Shown piece after piece: positions 7,604-16,157 of a stretch of DNA of 54,162 bases. The notes under the pieces are model-generated. The model had not been told where the DNA came from. It saw nothing but the letters and a program-made list of their open reading frames with translations, and searched no databases. Each line of letters opens with the position of its first letter. The first letter of the stretch is position 1. Source of the DNA: Dyella sp. ASV24 (GTDB lineage: Bacteria > Pseudomonadota > Gammaproteobacteria > Xanthomonadales > Rhodanobacteraceae); assembly GCF_016428905.1 (NCBI RefSeq), contig NZ_JAELTQ010000018.1, positions 1 to 54,162 on the forward strand, read 5' to 3'. The position numbers and the translations under genes were made by a program.

Positions 7604-9148
7604 ATGCGTCGCCTTTTGACCCTGCTGATGGCCAGCAGCCTTGTGCTGTTGCCGTGTTCCATGAACCTGGCCAAGGATGCGCCCGCGGACAAGAAAGCCA
7701 CCGCCACCAAGGATGAGGACATCCAGGCGCCCAGCACCGAGACGGCGGTGCGCACCAAACACAGCGTGAGCGTCAATGGTCGCTCAGTGTCGTATACCGC
7801 CACGGCGGGCACGGTGATCATCCGCGACGACAAGGGCGAGCCCCAGGCCAGCGTGTTCTACGTGGCCTATACGGTGGATACCGGCAAACCCGAGAAGCGC
7901 CCGGTGACCTTCCTTTACAACGGTGGCCCGGGCTCGTCGTCGATGTGGCTGCATATGGGTTCGTTTGGCCCGGTGCGCATCGCCACCGCAAGCCCCGCGG
8001 CCACTGCACCCGCGCCGTACAAGCTGGTGCCGAACAGCGACAGCCTGCTCGACAAGACCGACCTGGTTTTTATCGATGCGGTTGGCACGGGTTATTCGCG
8101 TCCTCTCGGCAAAAACGAAGGCAAGGATTTCTGGGGGGTGGATCAGGACGTGTCGGCGTTCTCGCGCGCCATCCAGCGTTACGTGACCATCAACAACCGC
8201 TGGAATTCGCCGAAGTTCCTCTACGGTGAGAGTTACGGCACCACGCGCTCCGGCGCGCTGGCCGACGCGCTGCAGGACAAGGGCATGTCACTCAACGGCG
8301 TGATCATCATGTCGTCCATCCTCAACTACGGCGTGCGCAATCCCGGTTACGACGAGATGTATATCGGCTATGTGCCGAGCTACGCCGCGGCCGCGTGGTA
8401 TCACAACAAGCTGGCCAACAAGCCCGCGGATCTGAAGACCTATCTCGATCAGGTACGCGCTTTCGCCCGTGGCCCGTACGCCACCGCGCTTGCCAAGGGA
8501 CAAGATGTGCCGCCTGCCGAAGCCGATGCCGTGGCACGCCAGCTTGCTGCGTTTACTGGCCTTTCCGCCGAGTACATCAAGGAAGCCAATCTGCGCGTGG
8601 ATCCCTCGCGCTTCCGCAAGGAACTGTTGCGCAACGAACGTCGCACCATCGGCCGCTATGACGCGCGCTTCGAAGGTGTGGACGAGGATTCCGCCGGCGA
8701 AACGCCTGACTACGACGCCTCCGACACGGGCATCAGCGGTGCCTTTGTCACCGCGTTCCATGATTACGTGAGCAACCAGCTCAATTACCACAGCGATCTC
8801 GACTACCGCCCGACCTTCGGCGACATCGGCAAGGCGTGGGATTGGAAGCATCAGGCCGCGGGCATCAAGCGCCCGCTGCAAACAGCCTACGTGGCAGGCG
8901 ATCTCGCGCATGCCATGCGCACCAACCCGAACCTGCAACTGCTGTCGATCAACGGCTACTACGACTTTGCCACGCCGTTCTTCATCACCGAGTACGACAT
9001 CTCGCACATGAACCTGGAGCCGTCGCTCCGCAACAACGTGCATTTTCTGTATTACCCATCGGGCCACATGATTTACCTCAACACCGAAGCGCTGCAGCAG
9101 CTCAAGGGCGACCTGGCACGCTACTACGACGCCACCACCCACTCCTGA
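7604..9148 (+). CDS. Exported S10 family serine carboxypeptidase-like peptidase (first of a tandem pair)
   Basis: A 514-residue alpha/beta-hydrolase-fold peptidase of family S10, which releases C-terminal amino acids from peptides, usually at acidic pH. A signal peptide is present (residues ~1-24). The family substrate-binding motif NGGPGSSS is at residues ~106-113, the nucleophile is Ser210 in GESYGTTR, and the other triad members are Asp454 (GYYDFATP) and His488 (YPSGHMIY). The region between the signal and residue ~45 is Lys/Asp-rich and probably a flexible linker. The start at 7604 is chosen for its GGGGAG ribosome site (7594-7599) and immediate signal peptide. It is followed 21 bp later by a close paralogue. 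Likely periplasmic or secreted. Confidence 0.9.
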   Translation: MRRLLTLLMASSLVLLPCSMNLAKDAPADKKATATKDEDIQAPSTETAVRTKHSVSVNGRSVSYTATAGTVIIRDDKGEPQASVFYVAYTVDTGKPEKRPVTFLYNGGPGSSSMWLHMGSFGPVRIATASPAATAPAPYKLVPNSDSLLDKTDLVFIDAVGTGYSRPLGKNEGKDFWGVDQDVSAFSRAIQRYVTINNRWNSPKFLYGESYGTTRSGALADALQDKGMSLNGVIIMSSILNYGVRNPGYDEMYIGYVPSYAAAAWYHNKLANKPADLKTYLDQVRAFARGPYATALAKGQDVPPAEADAVARQLAAFTGLSAEYIKEANLRVDPSRFRKELLRNERRTIGRYDARFEGVDEDSAGETPDYDASDTGISGAFVTAFHDYVSNQLNYHSDLDYRPTFGDIGKAWDWKHQAAGIKRPLQTAYVAGDLAHAMRTNPNLQLLSINGYYDFATPFFITEYDISHMNLEPSLRNNVHFLYYPSGHMIYLNTEALQQLKGDLARYYDATTHS

Positions 9149-9169
9149 TCCCCGCCGGAGACGACTGAC

Positions 9170-10735
9170 ATGCGCCAGCTTCCGTTTGCTTCGCTCGCCC
9201 TCGCCACCCTCCTCGCGTTGGGCACCCTGCCGCTACACGCCGCCGACACGCCGAAAGATGCGCCCAAGGCCGAACAGGCCGACAAGGACAAAGACAAGAA
9301 CGCCGAGGACATCAGCCAACCTGCGCCGCCCGAAACAACGTCGGTCACCAAGCACAGCGTCCGCGTGGGCAATCGCAATATCAGCTACACCGCAACCGCT
9401 GGCCGCCTCACCATTCGCGATGAGAAGGGCAAGCCCACGGTGAGCTTCTTCTACGTTGCTTACACGGCAGACGGTGGCAAAAACAGCAAGCGCCCGGTGA
9501 CGTTCTTCTACAACGGCGGCCCGGGTTCGTCGTCGATGTGGCTGCATATGGGTTCATTCGGTCCGGTGCGCGTCGCCAACGATGGCGACAAGCCGATTCC
9601 GCCTGCGCCGTACCATTGGGTGCCCAATGACCAGAGCCTGCTGGACAAGAGCGACCTGGTGTTCATCGACGCACCGGGCACCGGTTACTCGCGCCTGGTC
9701 GGCAAGACCGAAGGCAAGGATATTTGGGGCGTGGACCAGGACGCCGATGCGTTCACCAAGTTCATCACCCGCTACGTCAGCGTGAACAATCGCTGGAACT
9801 CACCGAAGTTCCTGTTTGGCGAAAGCTACGGCACCACGCGCTCTGCGGTGCTGGTGAAATCGCTGCAGGACAGCGGCATGGAGTTCAACGGCGTCATCCT
9901 GATGTCGTCGATCCTCGACTTTTCCGTCGCTGCGCCGGGCATCGACCACGGCTATATCGTGAACCTGCCCACTGAGGCAGCGATTGCGTGGTACCACAAC
10001 AAGGTGCCGAACAAGCCGGCCGACATTAAAACCTTCCTCGATGAGGTTCGCCGCTTTGCGTCGGGCGATTACACCTTGGCGCTGGCCAAGGGCGATGCCA
10101 TCGACCCGGCAGAGGCCGATCGCGTCGCCAACCAGATGAGTCGCTACCTTGGCATCTCGCCGCAGTACATCAAGGAAGCGAACCTTCGCGTGAACCCGAG
10201 CCGGTTCCGCAAGGAACTTTTGCGTGATCAGCGTTTGACAGTGGGCCGTCTGGACGGCCGTTTCCAAGGCATCGACCCGGATGCGGCTGGCGAGACGCCC
10301 GACGGCGACACCGCCAGCGACGCAATCACCGGCGCCTACGTGGCCGCGTTCAACCAGTACGCCGCATCCGAACTGAAGTTCACCGACGACCGCCCGTATC
10401 TGCCCAACAACTACGCCGCCATTGGCAGGAACTGGGACTGGAAGCGCAAGAAGAACGGCGGTTGGCTGCAAGCCACCTATGTGGGTGACGACCTGGGCGA
10501 CGCCATGCGCCGCAATCCGCACCTGAAGGTGTTCTCGGCAAACGGTTACTATGACCTGGCCACGCCGTTCTACGCGACCGAATTCGACCTCACCCACCTT
10601 GGGCTGGAGCCGGCGGAACGCAAGAATGTCTCCTACGGCTTTTATCCGTCCGGTCACATGATCTATCTGGACCAGACGTCGCTGCAGGAGACCAAGGCGG
10701 ACCTGTCCCGTTTCTATGATGATGCAGCACCGTGA
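9170..10735 (+). CDS. Exported S10 family serine carboxypeptidase-like peptidase (second of a tandem pair)
   Basis: A 521-residue paralogue of the preceding gene, with matching architecture: signal peptide (FASLALATLLALGTLPLHAA), Lys/Asp-rich linker, NGGPGSSS substrate-binding motif, and triad Ser219 (GESYGTTR), Asp462 (YYDLATPF) and His496 (YPSGHMIY). Long identical segments (for example YNGGPGSSSMWLHMGSFGPV) show a fairly recent duplication. The charged linker and the segment around residues 375-420 differ most, which suggests altered specificity or localisation. Its stop codon overlaps the GTG start of the Tat-exported phosphoesterase (GTGA), so the two are translationally coupled. The role is probably peptide scavenging outside the cytoplasm; this is an inference from family and signal peptide. 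Confidence 0.9.
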   Translation: MRQLPFASLALATLLALGTLPLHAADTPKDAPKAEQADKDKDKNAEDISQPAPPETTSVTKHSVRVGNRNISYTATAGRLTIRDEKGKPTVSFFYVAYTADGGKNSKRPVTFFYNGGPGSSSMWLHMGSFGPVRVANDGDKPIPPAPYHWVPNDQSLLDKSDLVFIDAPGTGYSRLVGKTEGKDIWGVDQDADAFTKFITRYVSVNNRWNSPKFLFGESYGTTRSAVLVKSLQDSGMEFNGVILMSSILDFSVAAPGIDHGYIVNLPTEAAIAWYHNKVPNKPADIKTFLDEVRRFASGDYTLALAKGDAIDPAEADRVANQMSRYLGISPQYIKEANLRVNPSRFRKELLRDQRLTVGRLDGRFQGIDPDAAGETPDGDTASDAITGAYVAAFNQYAASELKFTDDRPYLPNNYAAIGRNWDWKRKKNGGWLQATYVGDDLGDAMRRNPHLKVFSANGYYDLATPFYATEFDLTHLGLEPAERKNVSYGFYPSGHMIYLDQTSLQETKADLSRFYDDAAP

Positions 10736-12432
10736 CCAAGCTTCCTCCCCCGCATTCCCCTGATGCCGTTGAAGAACAACAACCCGTAGATCCCACCCGA
10801 CGCCGCCTGCTGGGCGGCCTCGCGTTGGGTGGCGCCGCACTCGCGTTAGGCGGCACCGAGGCGATAGCAGCCGGCAAACCCGGCGCACCGTCGCCCGTGG
10901 CGCCGGCCGTGATCGACGAAGCGTTGCGCAAGCAGATCCAGAAAGTGGTGGTGATCTATCTGGAGAACCGCAGCTTCAACAACCTGTTCGCCAATTTCCC
11001 CGGCGTAGAGCAACCACTCAGCGCGCTCAAGCCCGAGGAATATCAGCAGCGCGACCGCGACGGCTCGCTGCTCACGAAGCTGCCGCCGATCTGGCACGGC
11101 CTGGCGCCGCACCAGCAGACGGTGAACCACCGCACCTACCAGGTGATGCAGGACGACATTACCGGCCTGCCAAACGCACCATGGGCCTTGCGTACCGGCA
11201 GCGGCGAACCCTTGCCGCATGGCGTGGTGACGCGCGATCTGGTGCATGCGTTCTACGAGAACCAGCGGCAGATCAACGGCGGCAAGAACGACGGCTTCGT
11301 TGCTTGGGGCGACACCGGCGCCATGGTGATGGGCCACTACGACGACAGCGCCGCGAATCTGCGCCTATGGCAGCTCGCACGCCAGTACACGCTGTGTGAC
11401 AACTGGTTTATGGGTGCGTTTGGCGGTTCGTTCCTCAACCATCAGTACCTCGTTGCCGCGCAGCCACCGTTCTATCCGGATGCGGACAAGAGCCCGGCGC
11501 AGTTCAACATCGCGGTGACCGAAAGCGGCAAGGCGGATGATCCGCGCCTGAAGCTATCCGACGAATCGCCAGCCAGCGCCATGCAGGGCAAGCCGAAGTT
11601 TGCTTCGCGCAGCCAGCTCACGCCCGATTTCTGGGCGGTGAACACCATGATGCCGCCGTACCAGCCGACCAGCACGCAATCGGGCAAGGACGAGGATCTC
11701 GCCTCCGAAGACAGCCCCAACACGCTGCCGCCGCAAGTACACAAGAACATCGGTGACATGCTGTCGGCCAAGGGTGTGGACTGGGCGTGGTATGCGGGTG
11801 CGTGGCAACTCGCACTGGACGGCAAAGGCGATGGCGACGAACACCAGTTCCCGCAGCGCCCCAATTTCCAGATCCATCATCAGCCGCTGAACTACTTCAA
11901 GAGTTTCGCCCCCGGCAGCACGGCACGCGCAAAACATCTGCGCGACGCTGGCATCGGCGAAACGGCGAAGACCAACCATTTCCTCGCCGACATCGAAGCC
12001 AACCGCCTGCCCGCCGTGAGCTTCTACAAGCCAGAGGGCGATCTGAACATGCACGCCGGCTATTCGGACGTGGATGCGGGCGACCGCCATGTGATGACCA
12101 TCGTTCATGCGTTGCAAAAATCCGCGGCATGGAAGCACACGCTGGTCGTCATCACGGTCGACGAGAACGGCGGCTGGTGGGACCACGTGGCGCCGCCCAA
12201 GGGCGACCGCTGGGGGCCGGGCTCGCGCATTCCGGCACTGATCGTGTCGCCGCTGGCAAAGAAGGGCTACGTGGACCACACCATTTACGACACGGGCTCC
12301 ATCGCCCGCTTCCTCACGCGCCGCTTCGGGCTGGAGAAGCTGCCGGGCCTGACCATGCGCGAAGAGGCCATGGTGGCCGCTAGCGGTCCGCCGCCGGGCG
12401 ACCTGACCAATGCGCTGGAACTGGGCGCGTAA
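10732..12432 (+). CDS. Tat-exported acid phosphatase / phosphoesterase
   Basis: A 566-residue phosphoesterase of the same superfamily as the gene at 4851-6341, here with a twin-arginine signal (TRRRLLGGLALGGAALALGG, residues ~22-41). It would therefore be folded, possibly with its metal, before export. Catalytic motifs are YLENRSFNNLFANFPGVEQP (~residues 75-94) and VITVDENGGWWDHVAPP (~473-489), typical of the AcpA acid phosphatase / phospholipase C group. The GTG start overlaps the stop of the S10 peptidase gene, so the phosphatase and peptidase are probably made together. Substrate is unknown: phosphate scavenging or phospholipid cleavage are both possible. Confidence 0.87.
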   Translation: MTKLPPPHSPDAVEEQQPVDPTRRRLLGGLALGGAALALGGTEAIAAGKPGAPSPVAPAVIDEALRKQIQKVVVIYLENRSFNNLFANFPGVEQPLSALKPEEYQQRDRDGSLLTKLPPIWHGLAPHQQTVNHRTYQVMQDDITGLPNAPWALRTGSGEPLPHGVVTRDLVHAFYENQRQINGGKNDGFVAWGDTGAMVMGHYDDSAANLRLWQLARQYTLCDNWFMGAFGGSFLNHQYLVAAQPPFYPDADKSPAQFNIAVTESGKADDPRLKLSDESPASAMQGKPKFASRSQLTPDFWAVNTMMPPYQPTSTQSGKDEDLASEDSPNTLPPQVHKNIGDMLSAKGVDWAWYAGAWQLALDGKGDGDEHQFPQRPNFQIHHQPLNYFKSFAPGSTARAKHLRDAGIGETAKTNHFLADIEANRLPAVSFYKPEGDLNMHAGYSDVDAGDRHVMTIVHALQKSAAWKHTLVVITVDENGGWWDHVAPPKGDRWGPGSRIPALIVSPLAKKGYVDHTIYDTGSIARFLTRRFGLEKLPGLTMREEAMVAASGPPPGDLTNALELGA

Positions 12433-12446
12433 GGCGTTGTTCGGTT

Positions 12447-12476
12447 CTGTAGGGGCGCATTTATACGCCCCTACAG
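12447..12476. repeat. REP-like palindrome (CTGTAGGGGCG type)
   Basis: A perfect 11-bp inverted repeat (12447-12457 and 12466-12476) with an 8-nt AT-rich loop sits just after the phosphoesterase gene. It resembles the GTAGGAGCG...-type repetitive extragenic palindromes of gammaproteobacteria. There is no T-run. Only one copy was seen in this window. Confidence 0.55.
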
Positions 12477-12557
12477 GATGGCTAGGCGTTGCCCGAACGA
12501 ACTGCTCACATCCCCGGTGACATACTCCGCCCGCCTTTTCTGGGAGAGACACTCACC

Positions 12558-12872
12558 ATGCGCCACACCGTTCTCATCATTGCCGCACTCGCCGCCTTTG
12601 CCGTCACCGCCAGCCACGCGCAAACCGGCCTCGGCGCCATCGCCAACCAGGCTCAGAATTCGATGAAGAACTTCGACATCGCCGACAAGAACAAGGACGG
12701 CCTGTTGACGAAGGAAGAAGCTGAGAACGGCCCGGTGCCCTTTATCCGCGCGCATTTCGACGCCATCGACAAGAACCACCGTGGTGTGGTGTCCAAGCAG
12801 GACGTGGTTGATTACGTGAAGTCGCTGCAGCATCCGCAGACAGCGCCTGCAGTGGCGGGTTCGACGCACTAA
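12558..12872 (+). CDS. Small exported EF-hand protein
   Basis: A 104-residue protein with a signal peptide (residues 1-21, cleaved after SHA) and a pair of EF-hand-like motifs. The first loop (DKNKDGLLTKEE, residues ~43-54) fits the canonical calcium-binding pattern with Asp, Asn, Asp and a final Glu. The second (DKNHRGVVSKQD, ~73-84) has Arg in place of the central acidic residue and is probably weak or inactive. A single competent site suggests a calcium-responsive or structural periplasmic protein rather than a buffer. The ATG at 12558 has a GGGAGAG site upstream. It lies between the phosphoesterase and the M1 aminopeptidase; a partner role there is speculative. Confidence 0.78.
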   Translation: MRHTVLIIAALAAFAVTASHAQTGLGAIANQAQNSMKNFDIADKNKDGLLTKEEAENGPVPFIRAHFDAIDKNHRGVVSKQDVVDYVKSLQHPQTAPAVAGSTH

Positions 12873-12926
12873 TTTTTGGTGCACTGCCGAGTAGCGCGTT
12901 ACCCCTCTATATAGCTACCCATCCAC

Positions 12927-12954
12927 CGTCATCCCGGCCTACGCCGGGATGACG
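12927..12954. repeat. Extragenic palindrome, CGTCATCCCGGC family
   Basis: A perfect 12-bp inverted repeat (CGTCATCCCGGC, CTAC loop, GCCGGGATGACG). The same element recurs at 21532-21559, and divergent forms build the long hairpin at 38956-39097 and occur inside the repeat region at 35477-36535. Confidence 0.75.
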
Positions 12955-13061
12955 GGCCAGCGCTGAGGCCGCGTCCGCCTTGCACCAGGGTGACCATCCA
13001 CACCCGCGGCGACCCACCCGCCAATGGCATACTCGGCATTCCTGCTTTTGGAGTGACCCCG

Positions 13062-14918
13062 ATGCGTCCGTCCCATCTCCTCGCCGTCGGCGCGCTTGTG
13101 CTGCCGCTGAGCGCCCTCGCCGCCGACCCGCATTCCTATGCCCAGCCCGACCAGGTCCGCGTAACGCACCTGGATCTGGACCTGAAGGTCGATTTCCCGC
13201 ACAAGCAGCTGGATGGTCAGGCCACGCTGAAGCTGGACTGGAAGGATGCGAAGGCGAAGTCGCTGGTGCTGGACACGCGCGAGCTGAAGATTGCCAGCAT
13301 TGAAGGCATCGATGCCGCTGGCAAGGCCACCGCGCTGAAATACGCCCTGGCCCCGAATGACAAGGAACTGGGCAGCAAGCTCACCATTGCCACCCCGCAG
13401 CACCCGTCACAGGTACGCATCGTTTACACCACCGTACCGACGGCCTCGGGCCTGCAGTGGTTGACGCCGGAACAGACGGCCGACAAGAAGCTGCCCTTCA
13501 TGTTCTCGCAATCCGAATCCATCCACGCGCGTTCGTGGGTGCCGCTGCAGGATTCGCCGGCCATTCGTTTCACCTACAACGCCCACGTCACCGCACCGAA
13601 GGACGTGCGCGTGGTGATGAGCGCGCTGAACGATGCCAACCATCCGCTCGATGGCGACTTCAGCTTCAGCCAGCCGCATCCGATTCCCTCGTACTTGCTC
13701 GCCATCGCCGCAGGCGACATCGCGGCGAAGGAAACCGGCCCGCGTTCGGCCGTCTATGCGGAACCAAGCATCGTCGGCAAGGCGGCGAAGGAGTTCGAGG
13801 ATACCGACAAGCTGATCAAGACCGCCGAGTCGCTGTATGGCCCGTATGCCTGGGGCCGCTACGATCTGCTGGTGCTGCCGCCCTCATTCCCGTTCGGTGG
13901 CATGGAAAACCCGAACATGACCTTCGCCACGCCGACGCTGCTGGTGGGCGACAAGAGCCTGGTGTCGGTGATTTCGCATGAGCTGGCGCACTCCTGGTCT
14001 GGCAACCTCGTGACCAGCGCCGCATGGCGTGACATCTGGCTCAACGAGGGTTTCACGACCTACGTGCAGGGTCGCATCACCGAGGCCGTCTACGGCAAGA
14101 CGCTGGCCGACGAGGAAGCGCTGATCTCCGCGCGCGGCCTCGAGAAGAACATCAAGGATATTCCGGAGAACGCGCAGCGCCTTGCGCCCAAGCCGGGCAT
14201 TGGCGCAGACGATTCGATTTCCGAAGTGCCGTACGACAAGGGCAGCTGGTTCCTGCGCACGCTGGAACAGCGCTTCGGCCGCGAGACCTTCGACGCCTAC
14301 CTGAAAGGTTATTTCGCGCATTTCGCTTTCCAGAGCATCACCACGGAGCAGATGCTCGATTACCTGAAGGCGAATCTGTTCGACAAGAATCCCGGCAAGA
14401 TGAGCTGGGATGAAGTGAAGCAGTGGGTGTATGACCCGGGCATCCCCAAGAATGCGCCGCTGCCGGATTCCCCGCGCTTCAACGCCATCGACAAGGAGCG
14501 CGCATCGTTCCTCGCCGGCTCGCTCGCCGCTGACAAGCTGGACGCGAAGAGCTGGAACACGCAGGAATGGATGTACTTCCTCGACGGCCTGCCGGACGTC
14601 ACGCCGCTGGACAAGATCAAACAGATCGACGCCGCATGGCACCTCACCGGCACGCCCAACGCCGAGATCGGCATGCGCTGGTACAGCCACGCCATCGCCG
14701 CGGGCGACAAGGATGTGTGGCCGGCCGCTGCCGAACACATGACGCGCATCGGTCGCCTGTACCTGACCATGCCGCTGTACCGCGCCTTTGTGAAGACGCC
14801 GGACGGCCTGGCCTACGCACAGCAGGTGTATGACAAGGCCAAGAGCGGCTATCACCCGCTGACGCAGCAAGCGGTCGAGACGCTGATCGAAAAGGCCAAG
14901 AAGAACGGCAGCAAGTAA
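13062..14918 (+). CDS. Exported M1 family aminopeptidase (leukotriene A4 hydrolase-like)
   Basis: A 618-residue zinc aminopeptidase. Residues 1-21 are a signal peptide. The N-terminal beta saddle domain (~25-215) precedes the catalytic domain, which carries the exopeptidase motif GGMENPN (~residues 280-286) and the zinc site HELAH at 306-310 with the third ligand Glu329 (WLNEGF), a perfect HExxH-18-E spacing. The helical C-terminal domain (~470-610) is like that of leukotriene A4 hydrolase. The enzyme removes N-terminal amino acids from peptides in the periplasm or outside, complementing the S10 carboxypeptidases nearby. The start at 13062 is preferred to an upstream in-frame ATG because only it gives a signal peptide; TGGAG (13049-13053) is the ribosome site. 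Confidence 0.9.
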   Translation: MRPSHLLAVGALVLPLSALAADPHSYAQPDQVRVTHLDLDLKVDFPHKQLDGQATLKLDWKDAKAKSLVLDTRELKIASIEGIDAAGKATALKYALAPNDKELGSKLTIATPQHPSQVRIVYTTVPTASGLQWLTPEQTADKKLPFMFSQSESIHARSWVPLQDSPAIRFTYNAHVTAPKDVRVVMSALNDANHPLDGDFSFSQPHPIPSYLLAIAAGDIAAKETGPRSAVYAEPSIVGKAAKEFEDTDKLIKTAESLYGPYAWGRYDLLVLPPSFPFGGMENPNMTFATPTLLVGDKSLVSVISHELAHSWSGNLVTSAAWRDIWLNEGFTTYVQGRITEAVYGKTLADEEALISARGLEKNIKDIPENAQRLAPKPGIGADDSISEVPYDKGSWFLRTLEQRFGRETFDAYLKGYFAHFAFQSITTEQMLDYLKANLFDKNPGKMSWDEVKQWVYDPGIPKNAPLPDSPRFNAIDKERASFLAGSLAADKLDAKSWNTQEWMYFLDGLPDVTPLDKIKQIDAAWHLTGTPNAEIGMRWYSHAIAAGDKDVWPAAAEHMTRIGRLYLTMPLYRAFVKTPDGLAYAQQVYDKAKSGYHPLTQQAVETLIEKAKKNGSK

Positions 14919-14930
14919 AACGAATCTCCG

Positions 14931-14959
14931 CCCTTCCCCTCGCAAAGCGACGGGAAGGG
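14931..14959 (+). terminator. Hairpin after the aminopeptidase gene
   Basis: CCCTTCCC (14931-14938) pairs with GGGAAGGG (14952-14959). There is no T-run, so it may be a weak terminator, an mRNA-stabilising hairpin, or a degenerate copy of the CCCTCTCCC-type dispersed repeat seen at 35477. Confidence 0.35.
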
Positions 14960-15006
14960 TATGGAGGACATCACCAGATCGTTTCCAACACCGACAGGAA
15001 GACGGC

Positions 15007-16155
15007 ATGGCACACGGAAGGTTCGCATGGCTTTGGCCGATCGCACTGGGCCTTTCGTTACCGGCTCTCGCCGGTGCGCCGAAGGCAAGTGGTGATTTGG
15101 CCCAGGATTCGTTCGATGCCGGCTTGCATGACGCACTGATTGCCATGGACAAAGCGTCGCCGGGTCCATTGGATGCAGCATCCGTCGCCAAACTCAAAGT
15201 GCTGATTCACGACGATACCTGGCCCAGTGCGGCGCGTATCGGCCGCGACGGCGTTGATGCGGCGGGACGACTGGTGGAACGCGCCGGCATCGATCCGGCC
15301 TTCCAGGAAACCATGGAACACGCCATGCGTTCTCACATCGGTGTCGACGTCGATGCTCATGGCTACGCAGCACTATGCGACCGCATCGACGTGTCGCACG
15401 GTCAGCCACAGGAGTACGGCACACTGTTGGCACTGAAGAATGGCAAGGTCGTTACCTCGCCCTTCGTGACCACCGCCAGCGCCACGGAGTCACGCGACTC
15501 GATCGGCCTATCCTTCATGGACGCCCGCCTTGCCGAAGCGCAGACGGCCTTGAAGGCCGGTCAATCGCTCGACGACATCAACCGCATGCCGCCGCTCTCG
15601 ATGGCGCCGCAATGGCCCAGCGAGCCTGCGCTTCGACAAGAACTGCGCGACATGTTCAAGGCGGACCAGGAGGTTCGTCGCAGCTTCGTGGCGAGTGGCA
15701 TGAAGCAGGGGTCGCCGCAGCAGAAGGCGGTGATCGATATTGATGCCAAACATATCGAGCGCGTCCGGACCATCCTCGACCAGTACGGTTTCCCCAGCCC
15801 CGCCATGGTCGGGCGCAATGGATCGGCTTACATGCTGTTGCTGGCCGACCACATCGAGAATGACGACGCCCTGATGGGACGCGTGCTGGAACTATCCCGT
15901 CCTTTGGTGGACAAAAGTCAGCTATCCCACGCCCTTTACGCTACGGTGGTCGACCGGCACCTTGTTTTACAGCATAAACCCCAAATCTACGGCACCCAGG
16001 CCACCCTGAAGGACGGTCACAGCGTGCCCTTGCCCATGGTGGACCCCACCCATCTGGAGGCGCGCCGCGCCGCGATGGGCATGGAGCCCGAAGCCGACTA
16101 CCTGAAAGAGAACGACGAGGCCTACCAGGCCGACTCGACACAGAGCAAACACTGA
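15007..16155 (+). CDS. Exported protein with two DUF6624-like halves
   Basis: A 382-residue protein with a signal peptide (WLWPIALGLSLPALAGAP). It is internally duplicated. In the first half, RIGRDGVDAAGRLVERAGID is followed by HGQPQEYGTLLALKNGKVV. In the second half, MVGRNGSAYMLLLADHIEND is followed by QHKPQIYGTQATLKDGHSVP and an EARRAAMGME block. Both halves match the single unit of the paralogue at 6741-7451, and only the second half keeps the DQEVRRSFVASGM motif. This indicates duplication within the gene with decay of the first copy. DUF6624 has no established function. The gene ends 2 bp before the alpha/beta hydrolase start, so they are surely co-transcribed. Confidence 0.72.
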   Translation: MAHGRFAWLWPIALGLSLPALAGAPKASGDLAQDSFDAGLHDALIAMDKASPGPLDAASVAKLKVLIHDDTWPSAARIGRDGVDAAGRLVERAGIDPAFQETMEHAMRSHIGVDVDAHGYAALCDRIDVSHGQPQEYGTLLALKNGKVVTSPFVTTASATESRDSIGLSFMDARLAEAQTALKAGQSLDDINRMPPLSMAPQWPSEPALRQELRDMFKADQEVRRSFVASGMKQGSPQQKAVIDIDAKHIERVRTILDQYGFPSPAMVGRNGSAYMLLLADHIENDDALMGRVLELSRPLVDKSQLSHALYATVVDRHLVLQHKPQIYGTQATLKDGHSVPLPMVDPTHLEARRAAMGMEPEADYLKENDEAYQADSTQSKH

Positions 16156-16157
16156 CC

